Source of the DNA: Coprobacillus cateniformis
Lineage (GTDB): Bacteria; Bacillota_I; Bacilli_A; Erysipelotrichales; Coprobacillaceae
Length of the DNA stretch: 64,000 nt
Direction of reading: 5' to 3'
Assembly: GCF_009767585.1 (NCBI RefSeq)
Contig: NZ_WSNW01000001.1
Span: 1,022,090 to 1,086,089 of the forward strand
Made by a program: the position numbers and the translations under genes. The notes beneath the pieces are model-generated. The model had not been told where the DNA came from and did no database searches. It worked only from the letters and a program-made list of their open reading frames with translations. Below are positions 7,830-17,334 of the stretch, in pieces (position 1 is the stretch's first letter; each line of letters begins with the position of its first letter).

Positions 7830-9662
7830 TCAGTTTCTAAATATTTTCTCAGGATTTAGTTTTTTTACTATAACTATAGATAATGCTACCGTGCTTATAA
7901 CAACAATACTAAACATTATAAATAAAAGAATAGATATATTACCCATACTGTCAATAAGGATATTCCCTTTAAAAATATATACTAATAAAAATGTAAGTAT
8001 ATATGATATGAGTATTTTAAATATAACATCTACTCCTAATATAAATATCATTTCTAAAGGCATAACACCATTTGTCATCAAAATTGTTAATTCTTTTTCT
8101 CTTTTCTTCATCATCCAATAACAAATATAGATAAATACCAAAGATATCAAAAGAATAGTCACTATTTTTTCCATTTCAAACATACTCATTGTTTCATATT
8201 TCATATTTAACAGTAATTGAGTATCTTGGAAATTCGAATTAATGCGGAGATTAGAATATTCATTGGCAACATAAGTTATGATATCGTCCAATGTATTTAT
8301 ATTATCACAAAAAATAACATAAGCACTTTTCACTGGTTCTACATTAGTTTTTTTTGCAAGTTCAGCCATATCATTATAATCCATTAGCATATAATCTAAA
8401 TCATTACTATAAGCAGTTATTCTTCCAATAGACATAATGCCACTTATCTTAACAGATTTATTTAGATAGACTTTATGATTAAAAATAAATTGAGAGTATG
8501 TGGTATTTTTATTCAAGGATTCTACATTTTTATATATGCTATGATAAGAGGGGTATAAATGTCTTTCATCTTGGAAAGTCTGATATAATTTACCATTTAA
8601 ACGATTTTCTTTATATAAAGGATATACATCTATCGTTTTATCATCAACTTGTACTTTTAAATCATAATAAGGATATATTTTTCTAACACCTTCTTGCTGT
8701 TCTAAATTTTTTATAACATCTTCATCAATAGGAGTCGCCTCATCATATACTCCAACCTTTTCCCCTACATCCTGACTTTCAATCATTATCTGATAATCTG
8801 CAATTTTATTAATTCTTTTATCAACATTATCTAAAGATTGCTGGAGAGTATGCTGAATTCCAAGAACACCTATACAACCTATTAATAAAATAAAAATCAT
8901 TATAAAATTCATAAACTTTTCATTTATAAGATTATGCTTAATATAAAACCATAGAAATGACCAATTTTTTTTATAAGTTATAAAGTCTCTATCACAAGGT
9001 ATATCATCTGCTTTCCTAATTTCAGAAATACCCTGATTATTCAATTCATAAATTTCATCAGCATATTCATTAGCAATATAACTATGACTTGCTATAATAA
9101 TTGTACATTGATCCTGCTTCAATATTTCTTGCAACAACATAAAGATTTCTCTTTCATTAGTTTCATCTAATGCACTCGTTGGCTCATCTAAAATAAGAAT
9201 TCTTGGTTTTTTTATCAAGGCACAAGCAATAGCCAATCGCTGTTTTTCTCCACCAGATAATGTATGGATTTTCTGTTCCAATGAATTATTGAGGTGAACA
9301 TGATTTAATAATTTTAATAAATCTCGTTTATTTCCATTCCTATTTGACACATGACAGTAATACTGATAACATTCATAAATACTCATATTCTCAATTAAGC
9401 AAAAATCCTGAAAAACATAACCTATACTATACCTTCTTAAAGATGCTTTCTGTGTCGCTGAAAGAGCTGTTATATTTTTTTCATGATATATATATTCATA
9501 ATCATTTTCTTTAGAAATTAATGCAAATTTATATAATAAAGTAGATTTCCCACTCCCACTCAATCCTCTGATTAGTGTAATCTTATTCTCAGGTATTTTA
9601 AGATTATCAATTTTGATAGAGCGTTTTGAAAACTTCATAAAAATATTCTTTAATTCAATCAC
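7830..9662 (-). CDS. ABC transporter fusion: ATPase plus FtsX-type permease
   Basis: About 610 residues. The N-terminal ATPase has Walker A GLSGSGKST, Q-loop GYVFQDFCLIENMS, signature LSGGEKQRLAIACAL, Walker B ILILDEPTSALD and switch His in ASHSY. A transmembrane helix near residue 240-260, an extracellular domain of about 220 residues and three C-terminal helices give the four-helix FtsX/MacB permease plan. Fusion of ATPase ahead of permease suits bacteriocin, peptide or lipoprotein export or resistance. The frame is open to a TTG at 9677. The GTG at 9660-9662 is preferred: it overlaps the previous stop by 8 bases and follows GGTGGTGA. It probably pairs with the upstream fusion protein. Confidence 0.8.
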   Translation of the reverse strand: MIELKNIFMKFSKRSIKIDNLKIPENKITLIRGLSGSGKSTLLYKFALISKENDYEYIYHEKNITALSATQKASLRRYSIGYVFQDFCLIENMSIYECYQYYCHVSNRNGNKRDLLKLLNHVHLNNSLEQKIHTLSGGEKQRLAIACALIKKPRILILDEPTSALDETNEREIFMLLQEILKQDQCTIIIASHSYIANEYADEIYELNNQGISEIRKADDIPCDRDFITYKKNWSFLWFYIKHNLINEKFMNFIMIFILLIGCIGVLGIQHTLQQSLDNVDKRINKIADYQIMIESQDVGEKVGVYDEATPIDEDVIKNLEQQEGVRKIYPYYDLKVQVDDKTIDVYPLYKENRLNGKLYQTFQDERHLYPSYHSIYKNVESLNKNTTYSQFIFNHKVYLNKSVKISGIMSIGRITAYSNDLDYMLMDYNDMAELAKKTNVEPVKSAYVIFCDNINTLDDIITYVANEYSNLRINSNFQDTQLLLNMKYETMSMFEMEKIVTILLISLVFIYICYWMMKKREKELTILMTNGVMPLEMIFILGVDVIFKILISYILTFLLVYIFKGNILIDSMGNISILLFIMFSIVVISTVALSIVIVKKLNPEKIFRN

Positions 9663-11682
9663 CTTTATCACCACCAATCATTAATAACGGGAGAACAACT
9701 TCTATTATAAATGCCATAGCAAAACAGAAAATAAAAAATGACATATGAATTATAAACATATCTGAGTTAACAAAATAATAATAAACAAAAACAATAAATA
9801 GCATCAAAATCCAAGATAGTATTGTACATATAAATGCCTCATACATAAAATAAAAACTCAATATTTGCTTTGATTTTTTATATGTTAATCCTCTGTTTGT
9901 AAAAAATTTTATAAAATCAACATATTCTTTTTTCTGATTGAATTTCACTCCAAATAATAACATTAAAACAACACATATAATTAACCCTGATATTAAAAGA
10001 ACGCCTTGATTCATATTTTGAGCAATCTCTACTTGTACTTCCTTATCAGAATATTCAGAATCTACTTTATACCCTAAAGATTCTATCTCTTCTTTAACTT
10101 TTGAGAAAGTATATTTATCATTTACCACAAATTGGTAATACGTGGGGTAAAAAGGCATATTGACAACCTCAGAACCATAATCTAATAATCCATCTTGCAT
10201 GAGTAATGTATCTAGCTTTAACTCTTCTCTATATCTTTCTTCTATGCTTAATGGATAAAACAATGAAAAATCATTATCATTTTCTTTGCCTAATTGTAAA
10301 TTTATTGGCTTATCATAAATACCTTTGATTTTCATTTTCATCTTAACATTTTTATAGATTACATCTTGAGCATCTTTTTCCATTCTCACATAAATAGGAA
10401 TAGGGACATAAAATACTATTTCGGTTTTCTCATCAATATTTGATATAATTTCTTTATACTCACTTTGATCAATTTGAGGAATATCATATTCACCAGTTAT
10501 TAAATAATATAGAAAATATGAATCTATATATATCCCTTCATTAACATCAATTTGATTTAAAAGATACTTATCTGAATATTCATATTCTTCATTATAAGTA
10601 GCAACACCATAAATATACTCATCATTTAAATTTCTATTAGCAAGAAGTTGTCCATTCTGATAAACTTCAAATTGATTTTCATTATTTTTTAATTCAACAT
10701 GATAATTTATAATATAAGGCCATATACCCTCAATGTGAGTATTCTGTTTAATTGTTTGTAATTCTTCACTACCAATAGGTAATTGTTGACTATAATAATT
10801 TGTATCACTAGCTCTGTATAATATTCCTGCTTTATTAATTGTTGATAATTGATTTTGGTACTTGTTTATTACAGAATAACCATATAATATTGAAAAACAA
10901 CTGAGTGCTATGGCAAATGCTACAAACCCAATCATGCATATTTTAAATATTCTTTTATGTTGAAACATTTGATAAATATATTGTAAGTAATGTTTCGAAT
11001 TAACTCTAATAAAATGTTCTTCTTTGATTTTACTTACATTTTTTTTACACTGGATACAATTAAGAGTATGGTTATCTATTTGGTAGATGACATCAGCCTC
11101 ATTTTTCATAAAATTATCATGAGTAAAAATAATGACAATATGACCTTGATGAGCATACTCTTTTAGTAGTTCAACAATAATTTGAGTATGATGTTTATCT
11201 AATGATGCAGTTGGTTCATCAAAGACAAGAATTTCAGGCTGATGGAGCATAGCTAATAAAATACTAACTCTAATCTTTTCTCCACCCGATAATTGTTGTG
11301 GGTATTCATTCATTACTTCTCTGATACCCAAACGATCAATATATTTATCTATATTGTATCCATTAAACATAGATTGACAAAGGGCAATATGATCCTCAAT
11401 TCTTAAATCATCAATAAATGTTGGAATTTGGTTGACAATTCCCATTTTATCTCTTATAAAATCTTTTTGCTGGCAATCTGATAAAATAGTCATATTTTTA
11501 TCATTATAATAATATTCACATTTTCCTCTATCTTGGAAAGTTATGATTTGATGTAGTGTAGATTTACCACTTCCACTCTTTCCTATAACAAGAGTTAATT
11601 CATTATGTTTAGCACTGAAATAAGCATGTTGATATATCATTTGATTTTCATAATTGACACATATATCTTTAAGTTCTAGCAT
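9655..11682 (-). CDS. ABC transporter fusion: ATPase plus FtsX-type permease
   Basis: 675 residues with the same plan as the next gene: N-terminal ATPase (Walker A GKSGSGKST, signature LSGGEKIRVSILLAML, Walker B ILVFDEPTASLD, switch His in FTHDN), a membrane helix near residue 250, an extracellular domain of about 280 residues and three C-terminal helices. The two fusion proteins overlap at their gene ends and are not close copies, so a heterodimeric exporter is the simplest reading. A terminator sits between this gene and the lipoprotein gene upstream, so the pair may have its own promoter at 11683-11720. Start is ATG after AAAGGAGCG. Substrate unknown. Confidence 0.8.
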   Translation of the reverse strand: MLELKDICVNYENQMIYQHAYFSAKHNELTLVIGKSGSGKSTLHQIITFQDRGKCEYYYNDKNMTILSDCQQKDFIRDKMGIVNQIPTFIDDLRIEDHIALCQSMFNGYNIDKYIDRLGIREVMNEYPQQLSGGEKIRVSILLAMLHQPEILVFDEPTASLDKHHTQIIVELLKEYAHQGHIVIIFTHDNFMKNEADVIYQIDNHTLNCIQCKKNVSKIKEEHFIRVNSKHYLQYIYQMFQHKRIFKICMIGFVAFAIALSCFSILYGYSVINKYQNQLSTINKAGILYRASDTNYYSQQLPIGSEELQTIKQNTHIEGIWPYIINYHVELKNNENQFEVYQNGQLLANRNLNDEYIYGVATYNEEYEYSDKYLLNQIDVNEGIYIDSYFLYYLITGEYDIPQIDQSEYKEIISNIDEKTEIVFYVPIPIYVRMEKDAQDVIYKNVKMKMKIKGIYDKPINLQLGKENDNDFSLFYPLSIEERYREELKLDTLLMQDGLLDYGSEVVNMPFYPTYYQFVVNDKYTFSKVKEEIESLGYKVDSEYSDKEVQVEIAQNMNQGVLLISGLIICVVLMLLFGVKFNQKKEYVDFIKFFTNRGLTYKKSKQILSFYFMYEAFICTILSWILMLFIVFVYYYFVNSDMFIIHMSFFIFCFAMAFIIEVVLPLLMIGGDKGD

Positions 11683-11718
11683 TAGGTATCGCTCCTTTAT
11701 TATAGCTATATTTTAGCA

Positions 11719-11758
11719 AAATTAAAAAGAGATGAACATGCTAAAATAGAACATCTCT
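11719..11758 (-). terminator. Rho-independent terminator after the ABC/lipoprotein unit
   Basis: On the minus strand AAGAGATG and CATCTCTT form the stem, followed by TTTAATTTT. It separates the lactococcin-972-like gene set upstream from the two ABC fusion genes downstream. Confidence 0.6.
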
Positions 11759-11853
11759 TCCTTTTAAGGCAACATATCAGTTTTTTACATCTGCATTATA
11801 TATAACTTATTAATTATTGGTTTTAGTATATTTATATATAAATAACATTTAAA

Positions 11854-12357
11854 TTAAATCTTCTTTTTTAAAACAGCAAGTGACTTCCACACTCCTGAAT
11901 TATAATCATTTGTGTAAATACTGACTGAAGTACGAATAGTCTCGTTTTGTAAATTTTCTTCAATATCTTTAATTTGTTTAGTTGATACATCATATTCATC
12001 TAAAATAATGACTGGATTTTCATCACCAATATTCCAACTTATACCTTTTACAGATAATATTTGTTTATCATCAGAATCATTTAATTTGAAGTCTATATAA
12101 TATTGTGTCTCATACTTATTATTTTCCAATACCTTTTTTTCTATTTCTTTAGTTATTGGAATATCTATTTCTACGCTAGAAGACGCCCCTCCTACATACA
12201 ATGGAAAATGAGTCTTTGAATCACTAATATTTACAAATATATTTTCTTTAACTGTATTTTTTGTTGAATCCGACTCAGTATTTTTCTTATTGGTTTGAGA
12301 AGAACATCCTCCAATCATTATAGAAATAAAACAAAGAGCTACCAATATTTTTCTCAT
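11854..12357 (-). CDS. Predicted lipoprotein, function unknown
   Basis: 167 residues with a lipoprotein signal ending in lipobox IGGC (Cys18), then a K/N/T/S-rich linker and a predominantly beta domain I do not recognise. It follows the ABC ATPase gene of the bacteriocin-like set by 61 bases and is followed by a terminator. It therefore looks like the last gene of that transcript. A surface immunity or binding role is possible but rests on position only. Confidence 0.65.
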   Translation of the reverse strand: MRKILVALCFISIMIGGCSSQTNKKNTESDSTKNTVKENIFVNISDSKTHFPLYVGGASSSVEIDIPITKEIEKKVLENNKYETQYYIDFKLNDSDDKQILSVKGISWNIGDENPVIILDEYDVSTKQIKDIEENLQNETIRTSVSIYTNDYNSGVWKSLAVLKKKI

Positions 12358-12418
12358 TAACTTCCCCCCCTCTTAATTAATAAGCAATACTTTCTATGAG
12401 TTAATTTTTTCTGTCTTA

Positions 12419-13045
12419 TCATAACTTTATTTGAACATCACACTTTTCTGCGAGGTGAGGATTATGTGTTACAATAACAATTGTTTTATCTGGTGTTAAT
12501 CTTCTTAGAAGTTCATAAATCTTTTGACTATTTTCTTCATCCAGATTCCCAGTTGGTTCATCTGCTAAAATCAAGTCACATTCTTTTAATAACAATCTTG
12601 CTATTGCTACTCTTTGTTGTTGTCCACCTGAAAGAGTATGAACTTTATGACTCAATTTATCACTAAGTCCAACTTGTTCAAGTACCTTGGTAATCAACTC
12701 TTCTTGCCTTAGTTTTGATTCATGACGTATTGGTATAATCAGATTATCTTTTACAGTTTCATTTTCCATTAATGCATAGTTTTGGAAAAGAAATCCAATT
12801 TTATTTTTATATAACATTCTTCTTTCCTTTTGTGTATATTTTTTTATATCTTTACCATATAATATCACTTCACCTTCATCATAATCTTCTAACATTCCAA
12901 TTATATAAAGAAGGGTACTTTTACCACAACCAGATGCTCCCATAATTGAAATCATTTCCCCTTGCTCAATTACGAGATGAAAATCGTTGAAAACAATATG
13001 ATCCTGAAAAGTTTTTTTTAGGTGATTTACTTCGACTATTTTCAT
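12419..13045 (-). CDS. ABC ATPase, lactococcin-972-group exporter type
   Basis: A 208-residue stand-alone ATPase. Walker A is GASGCGKST near residue 35, Q-loop region IGFLFQNYALMENETVKDN, signature LSGGQQQRVAIARLLL, Walker B LILADEPTGNLD and switch His in VTHNPH. The short length and the FLFQNYALMENETV segment match what I know of the ATPase family found beside lactococcin 972 type bacteriocins. Its start overlaps the end of the membrane protein gene by 4 bases (ATGA), a tight ATPase-permease pair. The family is recalled, not searched. Confidence 0.8.
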   Translation of the reverse strand: MKIVEVNHLKKTFQDHIVFNDFHLVIEQGEMISIMGASGCGKSTLLYIIGMLEDYDEGEVILYGKDIKKYTQKERRMLYKNKIGFLFQNYALMENETVKDNLIIPIRHESKLRQEELITKVLEQVGLSDKLSHKVHTLSGGQQQRVAIARLLLKECDLILADEPTGNLDEENSQKIYELLRRLTPDKTIVIVTHNPHLAEKCDVQIKL

Positions 13046-15072
13046 AATTCTCCACTCCTTTCAAATAAATAAACCTGTTTATCAATCCTTTTCATAATCA
13101 TATAAGCAATGAAATAATCAATAAACAAAACAACTATACAAAAAGGAATAAAATAACTATATCTAAAAATAATACACACAAATATCATCAAGGTATACAA
13201 GTATAATTGATATTCAAAATATGCACTATATTTATAAAATACAGATTCTCCATGAATTGTTAATATAAATATTTTTCGGAGATGATAATCTAAATAGATA
13301 GAAAGAAATTGATATATTAAAATAATTAATCCTATACATCCTATAATAAATCCAACTGCATATATCATTAACTCATGCTTTAACTGTTCTAAGTATATGA
13401 TAAGATCATTTTCTACTTTTTCTACATTAATCCCCTCTGAATCAATTTGATTCTCTTGACACCATTTTTCGAATCCTTCCTCAAGATTCTCTGTACCTAC
13501 ATCTATAAGACAATATTCTAATGATATATATCCATCTACAATAATACAAGAATTTTTTATAAATCCGTTTCTACTTTTTATATATCCTGGCTGATAGGAA
13601 TAGACTTCTTGATTATCCAAAATTGGAATGAATTCAAAATAATTCAAATCAGGATTTTTTTGAATAGATTTTACGCCAATATCATTCATCATTGATTCTG
13701 GGACATAAATAACTGGCTTTTCTTTATAATCACGGTTTGATTCATAAATCGGTTTTCCATGGATATCCAATATATTTTCCACTTCTAGATAATGAGGATT
13801 AACAATGATTGCATTTTCTAAATAATATAAAGGATCATATACATTTTCTTCTTCAAACAAGAACTTCATAGAATCATTATATCTCAATGCATTGATAGAA
13901 ATAGCTTTATGGCTTTCCTCCAAGATTTTTGAAATTTTGCTTGAATATTCCATCATTTCTTCAGGACTACTTGAAACTTTTGTAGAATAACTTTCTAATC
14001 TCACCATCGTATTGACTTTATCTAATAATATTTGAGAATGTGTATACTCTTCAATAATGGAACATGTATATGTAAAAGAATGATATAGAAACAATATACT
14101 TAAAAATACAAAGACTCCTTTTAAAATAAAATGAAACCCAACAATAAATTGATAAGAATAACTCTTCTTTATTGATTGATATATTTTAATATTCTTTATT
14201 AAAATACCATATGTTATAGAGAAAAGTAACCATATCACAAAAACAATACAAATTATTATAAAACTAGTAGATAAATATACTTTCAACATTATACCAAGTG
14301 TTACAGGAATAATCATCGATAGCATATATAAAAATATAAATATAACTCCAAAAAGTGATGTTTCTCTTTTTAAATAGTTCCAATATATATACAAAGAAGA
14401 ATCTCCATGAAACTTATATATTGAAATATAATTTTGTTTTTTAGATATATCTACAAATACTATTGTTATATATAACAAAATCATGAGAGAAATAATTATA
14501 AATGCTCTTTGTAAGATATACTTTTGTGAGGCTTCCTCTTGATTTAATAGACTCTCGTTATAATGTTCATCAACACTTACTGTTAAATAAGAAAATTCAG
14601 TTTGCAACTTATAAATAAATTTTTCAATATTATCATCACCAAAAGAATATATATATAAGTTACCATATAAATCATTATGAGCATCTAATTTATCAAGTGT
14701 TGAATACTGTATAGTATCATGATGATAATCAAATATATAATAGAATTGATATTTTTTGTTCATTTCAATTTCATTAAGAAAATTATCTTTACTATTAGAT
14801 AAATAACTTTTAGTTACTAAGTCTTCATACAAATCATATTCAACTATAAAACTCTCTTGTTGACTTTGTTGAATTATAAATGCTAATAAATCATCTTTTT
14901 CTTCATGAGAAAGATTTCCAGGAATACTTATGTCATATCGCATTATATTATGATTAAAACCCTTTGAAGAATGAAACAATTTTGCTTGTGAGTTTGCTTT
15001 ATCATAAATTAATAAAATAATTAGCAATGAAAATATAATTAATATAAATGTTTTTATTCTTTTCATATACAT
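13042..15072 (-). CDS. Seven-TM bacteriocin-associated membrane protein/ABC permease
   Basis: 676 residues. One helix at the N-terminus (about residues 7-24) is followed by an extracellular stretch of about 160 residues, a group of helices at about 190-340, a second extracellular region, and two or three C-terminal helices at about 560-660. Size and layout match the large bacteriocin-associated integral membrane proteins of lactococcin 972 type loci, proposed to act in immunity or export with the ATPase encoded just after it. The ATG at 15072 follows AAGGGTGAT. The bacteriocin-like peptide gene lies just upstream behind a hairpin. Confidence 0.75.
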   Translation of the reverse strand: MYMKRIKTFILIIFSLLIILLIYDKANSQAKLFHSSKGFNHNIMRYDISIPGNLSHEEKDDLLAFIIQQSQQESFIVEYDLYEDLVTKSYLSNSKDNFLNEIEMNKKYQFYYIFDYHHDTIQYSTLDKLDAHNDLYGNLYIYSFGDDNIEKFIYKLQTEFSYLTVSVDEHYNESLLNQEEASQKYILQRAFIIISLMILLYITIVFVDISKKQNYISIYKFHGDSSLYIYWNYLKRETSLFGVIFIFLYMLSMIIPVTLGIMLKVYLSTSFIIICIVFVIWLLFSITYGILIKNIKIYQSIKKSYSYQFIVGFHFILKGVFVFLSILFLYHSFTYTCSIIEEYTHSQILLDKVNTMVRLESYSTKVSSSPEEMMEYSSKISKILEESHKAISINALRYNDSMKFLFEEENVYDPLYYLENAIIVNPHYLEVENILDIHGKPIYESNRDYKEKPVIYVPESMMNDIGVKSIQKNPDLNYFEFIPILDNQEVYSYQPGYIKSRNGFIKNSCIIVDGYISLEYCLIDVGTENLEEGFEKWCQENQIDSEGINVEKVENDLIIYLEQLKHELMIYAVGFIIGCIGLIILIYQFLSIYLDYHLRKIFILTIHGESVFYKYSAYFEYQLYLYTLMIFVCIIFRYSYFIPFCIVVLFIDYFIAYMIMKRIDKQVYLFERSGEL

Positions 15073-15124
15073 TTTATCACCCTTTTTATTATATATTTAA
15101 GATTTCTTCAAGTATAATAAATAG

Positions 15125-15157
15125 TATTAAAAAGCAAGGCTTACTTGCTTTTTAATA
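15125..15157 (-). terminator. Strong stem-loop at the end of the bacteriocin-like gene
   Basis: Perfect 14-base arms (15125-15138 and 15144-15157) with a 5-base loop; the 3' arm is T-rich. It covers the downstream stop codon at 15152-15154, as several other terminators in this window cover their gene's stop. This supports the longer reading frame as the ancestral gene. It could let peptide mRNA exceed transporter mRNA. Confidence 0.75.
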
Positions 15158-15466
15158 CGGATTAACACTACTTGAATACTCATGTTTATGATTATTATCT
15201 ACAGTTGTTGCTTTAGATACATATGCATTTTGAAATCCATTATTCTAAACAAATTGCCCATGATATCTAACAATAACATAGCAATAAGCTTGTCTAGCAC
15301 TATATCTAGTAGAATATGTCACTCTATTGGATGATGAATTCGCATCTTTAAACTCTAATGTATTCCATGAATCAGAATAAAAATAATTTTGTGCTTTCGT
15401 CGTAATTGGTAGCAACATAACAAATAACAAACAGAATATAGTAATCATCTTTCTCATTCTTTTCAT
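15152..15466 (-). pseudogene. Secreted bacteriocin-like peptide gene interrupted by in-frame TAG
   Basis: The frame starts MKRMRKMITIFCLLFVMLLP, a Sec signal with probable cleavage after TKA (residue 25). It stops at TAG (15245-15247) after 73 codons, then continues open in the same frame for 30 more codons (starting NNGFQNAYVSK, ending SSSVNPY) to TAA at 15152-15154. Intact, it would be 103 residues plus the amber position, the usual size of a lactococcin 972 precursor. It lies directly upstream of the matching 7-TM protein and ATPase. Start is ATG after AAGGGAAAG. It could be a broken bacteriocin, a shortened active peptide of about 48 residues, or a sequencing error. Sequence similarity to lactococcin 972 itself is weak by eye. 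Confidence 0.6.
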
Positions 15467-15504
15467 TTTCTTTCCCTTATTATATCATTTCTGATATCCT
15501 TTCC

Positions 15505-15639
15505 CTAGTATTTTCTAAACTTCAATAATTCTTTTATTTCATCACCTTGATACGAGCCTACTCTTGAAGCTCCACTTATTACTCCAACAACTCCCATCAG
15601 CGCCAAAAATGAGATTGACTTAATATATTTTAACTTCAT
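15505..15639 (-). CDS. Small hydrophobic peptide, unknown (44 aa)
   Basis: Short frame beginning MKLKYIKSISFLALMGVVGV, then ISGASRVGSYQGDEIKEL and a basic end. It has one hydrophobic segment (residues 8-23) followed by a charged tail, like a small secreted or membrane peptide. It ends 38 bases before the bacteriocin-like gene on the same strand. No clear ribosome site precedes the ATG. A second 31-codon frame (15620-15715, MNSFPHILTYVILIVILLMI at its start) overlaps its 5' end and could couple translation. Either may be a peptide of the locus or a remnant. Confidence 0.35.
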   Translation of the reverse strand: MKLKYIKSISFLALMGVVGVISGASRVGSYQGDEIKELLKFRKY

Positions 15640-16272
15640 GTTTTTTAATACATGCTATCATTAATAAGATTACTATTAGAATAACATATGTAAGAATATG
15701 AGGAAAACTATTCATATAAGAATAATTATAGAGATAATCTTATACTCTTTGTATTCTCTATTGTTTGCTATTCTATTACTCATTGAACTATAGAATATAA
15801 TATTATAAGTGCAAGCATTTGAATATATATCATGAAATAATTATATATTTGATATGTTAACAGATAGAAGACAAACAATATGGTATGCAAACTTATACAG
15901 TTAAAATACGTTTGGCAATGGTATCCATCAATAGACTTCCCTTCAACTTATAAAAATTCTTTTCATTTCTACTGTATGGAATAGTTACCCATTTACATGA
16001 CTTTAAAATACATTTTATAATATTATTAATTTGTTTTATTTAAACTAACTCATGGGTATCATCCCTCCTATCAAAATTGAATTCTATAGCACAATATCTT
16101 TATTTCAAGATACTTCTTTTTAAAAAAAATAACAAGATAGTATAATAACTTTTTACATTAACGTTAAAAATATATACATAATCGTACATAATTCATTATT
16201 ATTTTACCTTAACAGTTATAATTCCATCTCTATTTTATTACATTGAGTAACATGTAGAAGATGTAAATCATT
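15640..16272. other. Gene-poor AT-rich gap
   Basis: About 630 bases without a convincing gene. It holds only short frames lacking ribosome sites: a 31-codon hydrophobic frame at 15620-15715 on minus, and an open stretch at about 15893-16035 on minus that ends in MDTIAKRILTV but has no start at its head. The latter reads like protein and may be a remnant. A GGAGGGATG at about 16064 (minus) opens a frame of only 5 codons. A palindrome TTAACGTTAA lies near 16158. The promoter of the bacteriocin-like genes should be in this gap, but I cannot place it. Confidence 0.5.
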
Positions 16273-16300
16273 AAAAAAATAGATACCAAAAGGCATCTAT
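16273..16300 (-). terminator. Terminator of murF-ddl
   Basis: Stem arms ATAGATGCC and GGTATCTAT around TTTT (one G-U pair), followed by seven T on the minus strand; it overlaps the ddl stop codon. Confidence 0.9.
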
Positions 16301-17334
16301 CTATCAAAAGCCAATTCAATTAATTTATCAATAAGATCACTGTATGTTATACCAAAGTCTGCCATTAATTGAGGATACATAGAAATCTTTGTAAATCCTG
16401 GCATTGTATTGATTTCATTGAGATAAACTTTATTTGTTTTCTTATCTAGGAAAAAGTCTACACGTGATAATCCATGACCATCAATAGCTTTAAAAACTTT
16501 TAACGCATAGTTTCTTATCTCCTCTTGAATTTTTTCATCAACAAGTGCTGGTATACATGTTTTGCTTTCTTCATCTTCATACTTAGATTCAAAAGTATAG
16601 AATACACCATGAGGCATAATTTGCCCAACACGAGAAACAATAGGATCATCATTTCCCAAAACTGCTGTTTCTAATTCAATACAATCAACACATTCTTCAA
16701 TAACAATTTTTCTATCATATTGTGCAGCTTCTTCAAGTCTAGGCATTAGTTCTTTTTCTTCATCTACACGATAGCATCCAACACTTGAACCAGAATTACT
16801 TGCTTTTATAAAACATGGATATCTTAATTCTTTTTCAACAGAGTCAGCTATATCTGCTGATTCATCAAATGTATTGTCCACAACAACCAAAGTTCCATCA
16901 TAACGCTTCTTTACATATAGAGATTTAACTTGGGGAATTCCTACTGTTTCAAGAATTTTCTTTGTATATATTTTATCCATAGCAACACTTGACCCAAGAA
17001 CTTTACATCCAACATAAGGGACCTCAGCAAGTTCAAGCAATCCCTGAATCGTTCCATCTTCCCCATACATTCCATGTAAAACAGGATAAACGACTTCCTG
17101 CTGTCTTAATAGTCCATAGACATCTTCTACTTTTACAGCACCTTCTAACCATGAATCATTAACAAGATCATCTTGTGTCTGATTTAAAATATACCATGTT
17201 CCATCTTTTTCAATACCAGCTAAAGTTATATCATATTTTTCTTTGTTTATATTCTTGAGTACAGAAGTACAAGACATTCTTGAAATGATATGTTCTGTAG
17301 ATTGTCCTCCACAAATGATTAATAATTTTTTCAC
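16297..17334 (-). CDS. ddl: D-alanine--D-alanine ligase
   Basis: ATP-grasp enzyme making D-Ala-D-Ala for peptidoglycan. The product is 345 residues. The N-terminal domain has ICGGQSTEHIISRMSC and PVLHGMYGEDGTIQGLLEL. The ATP-grasp core has KASNSGSSVGCYRV, and the C-terminal metal and substrate motif is LNEINTMPGFTKISMYP. The start directly abuts the murF stop, so the two are translated together, placing D-Ala-D-Ala synthesis next to the enzyme that uses it. Confidence 0.96.
   Translation of the reverse strand: MKKLLIICGGQSTEHIISRMSCTSVLKNINKEKYDITLAGIEKDGTWYILNQTQDDLVNDSWLEGAVKVEDVYGLLRQQEVVYPVLHGMYGEDGTIQGLLELAEVPYVGCKVLGSSVAMDKIYTKKILETVGIPQVKSLYVKKRYDGTLVVVDNTFDESADIADSVEKELRYPCFIKASNSGSSVGCYRVDEEKELMPRLEEAAQYDRKIVIEECVDCIELETAVLGNDDPIVSRVGQIMPHGVFYTFESKYEDEESKTCIPALVDEKIQEEIRNYALKVFKAIDGHGLSRVDFFLDKKTNKVYLNEINTMPGFTKISMYPQLMADFGITYSDLIDKLIELAFDR

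Noticed and set aside
16158..16167. TTAACGTTAA palindrome as an operator
   Set aside because: Short AT-rich palindrome in a gap with no gene start positioned near it.
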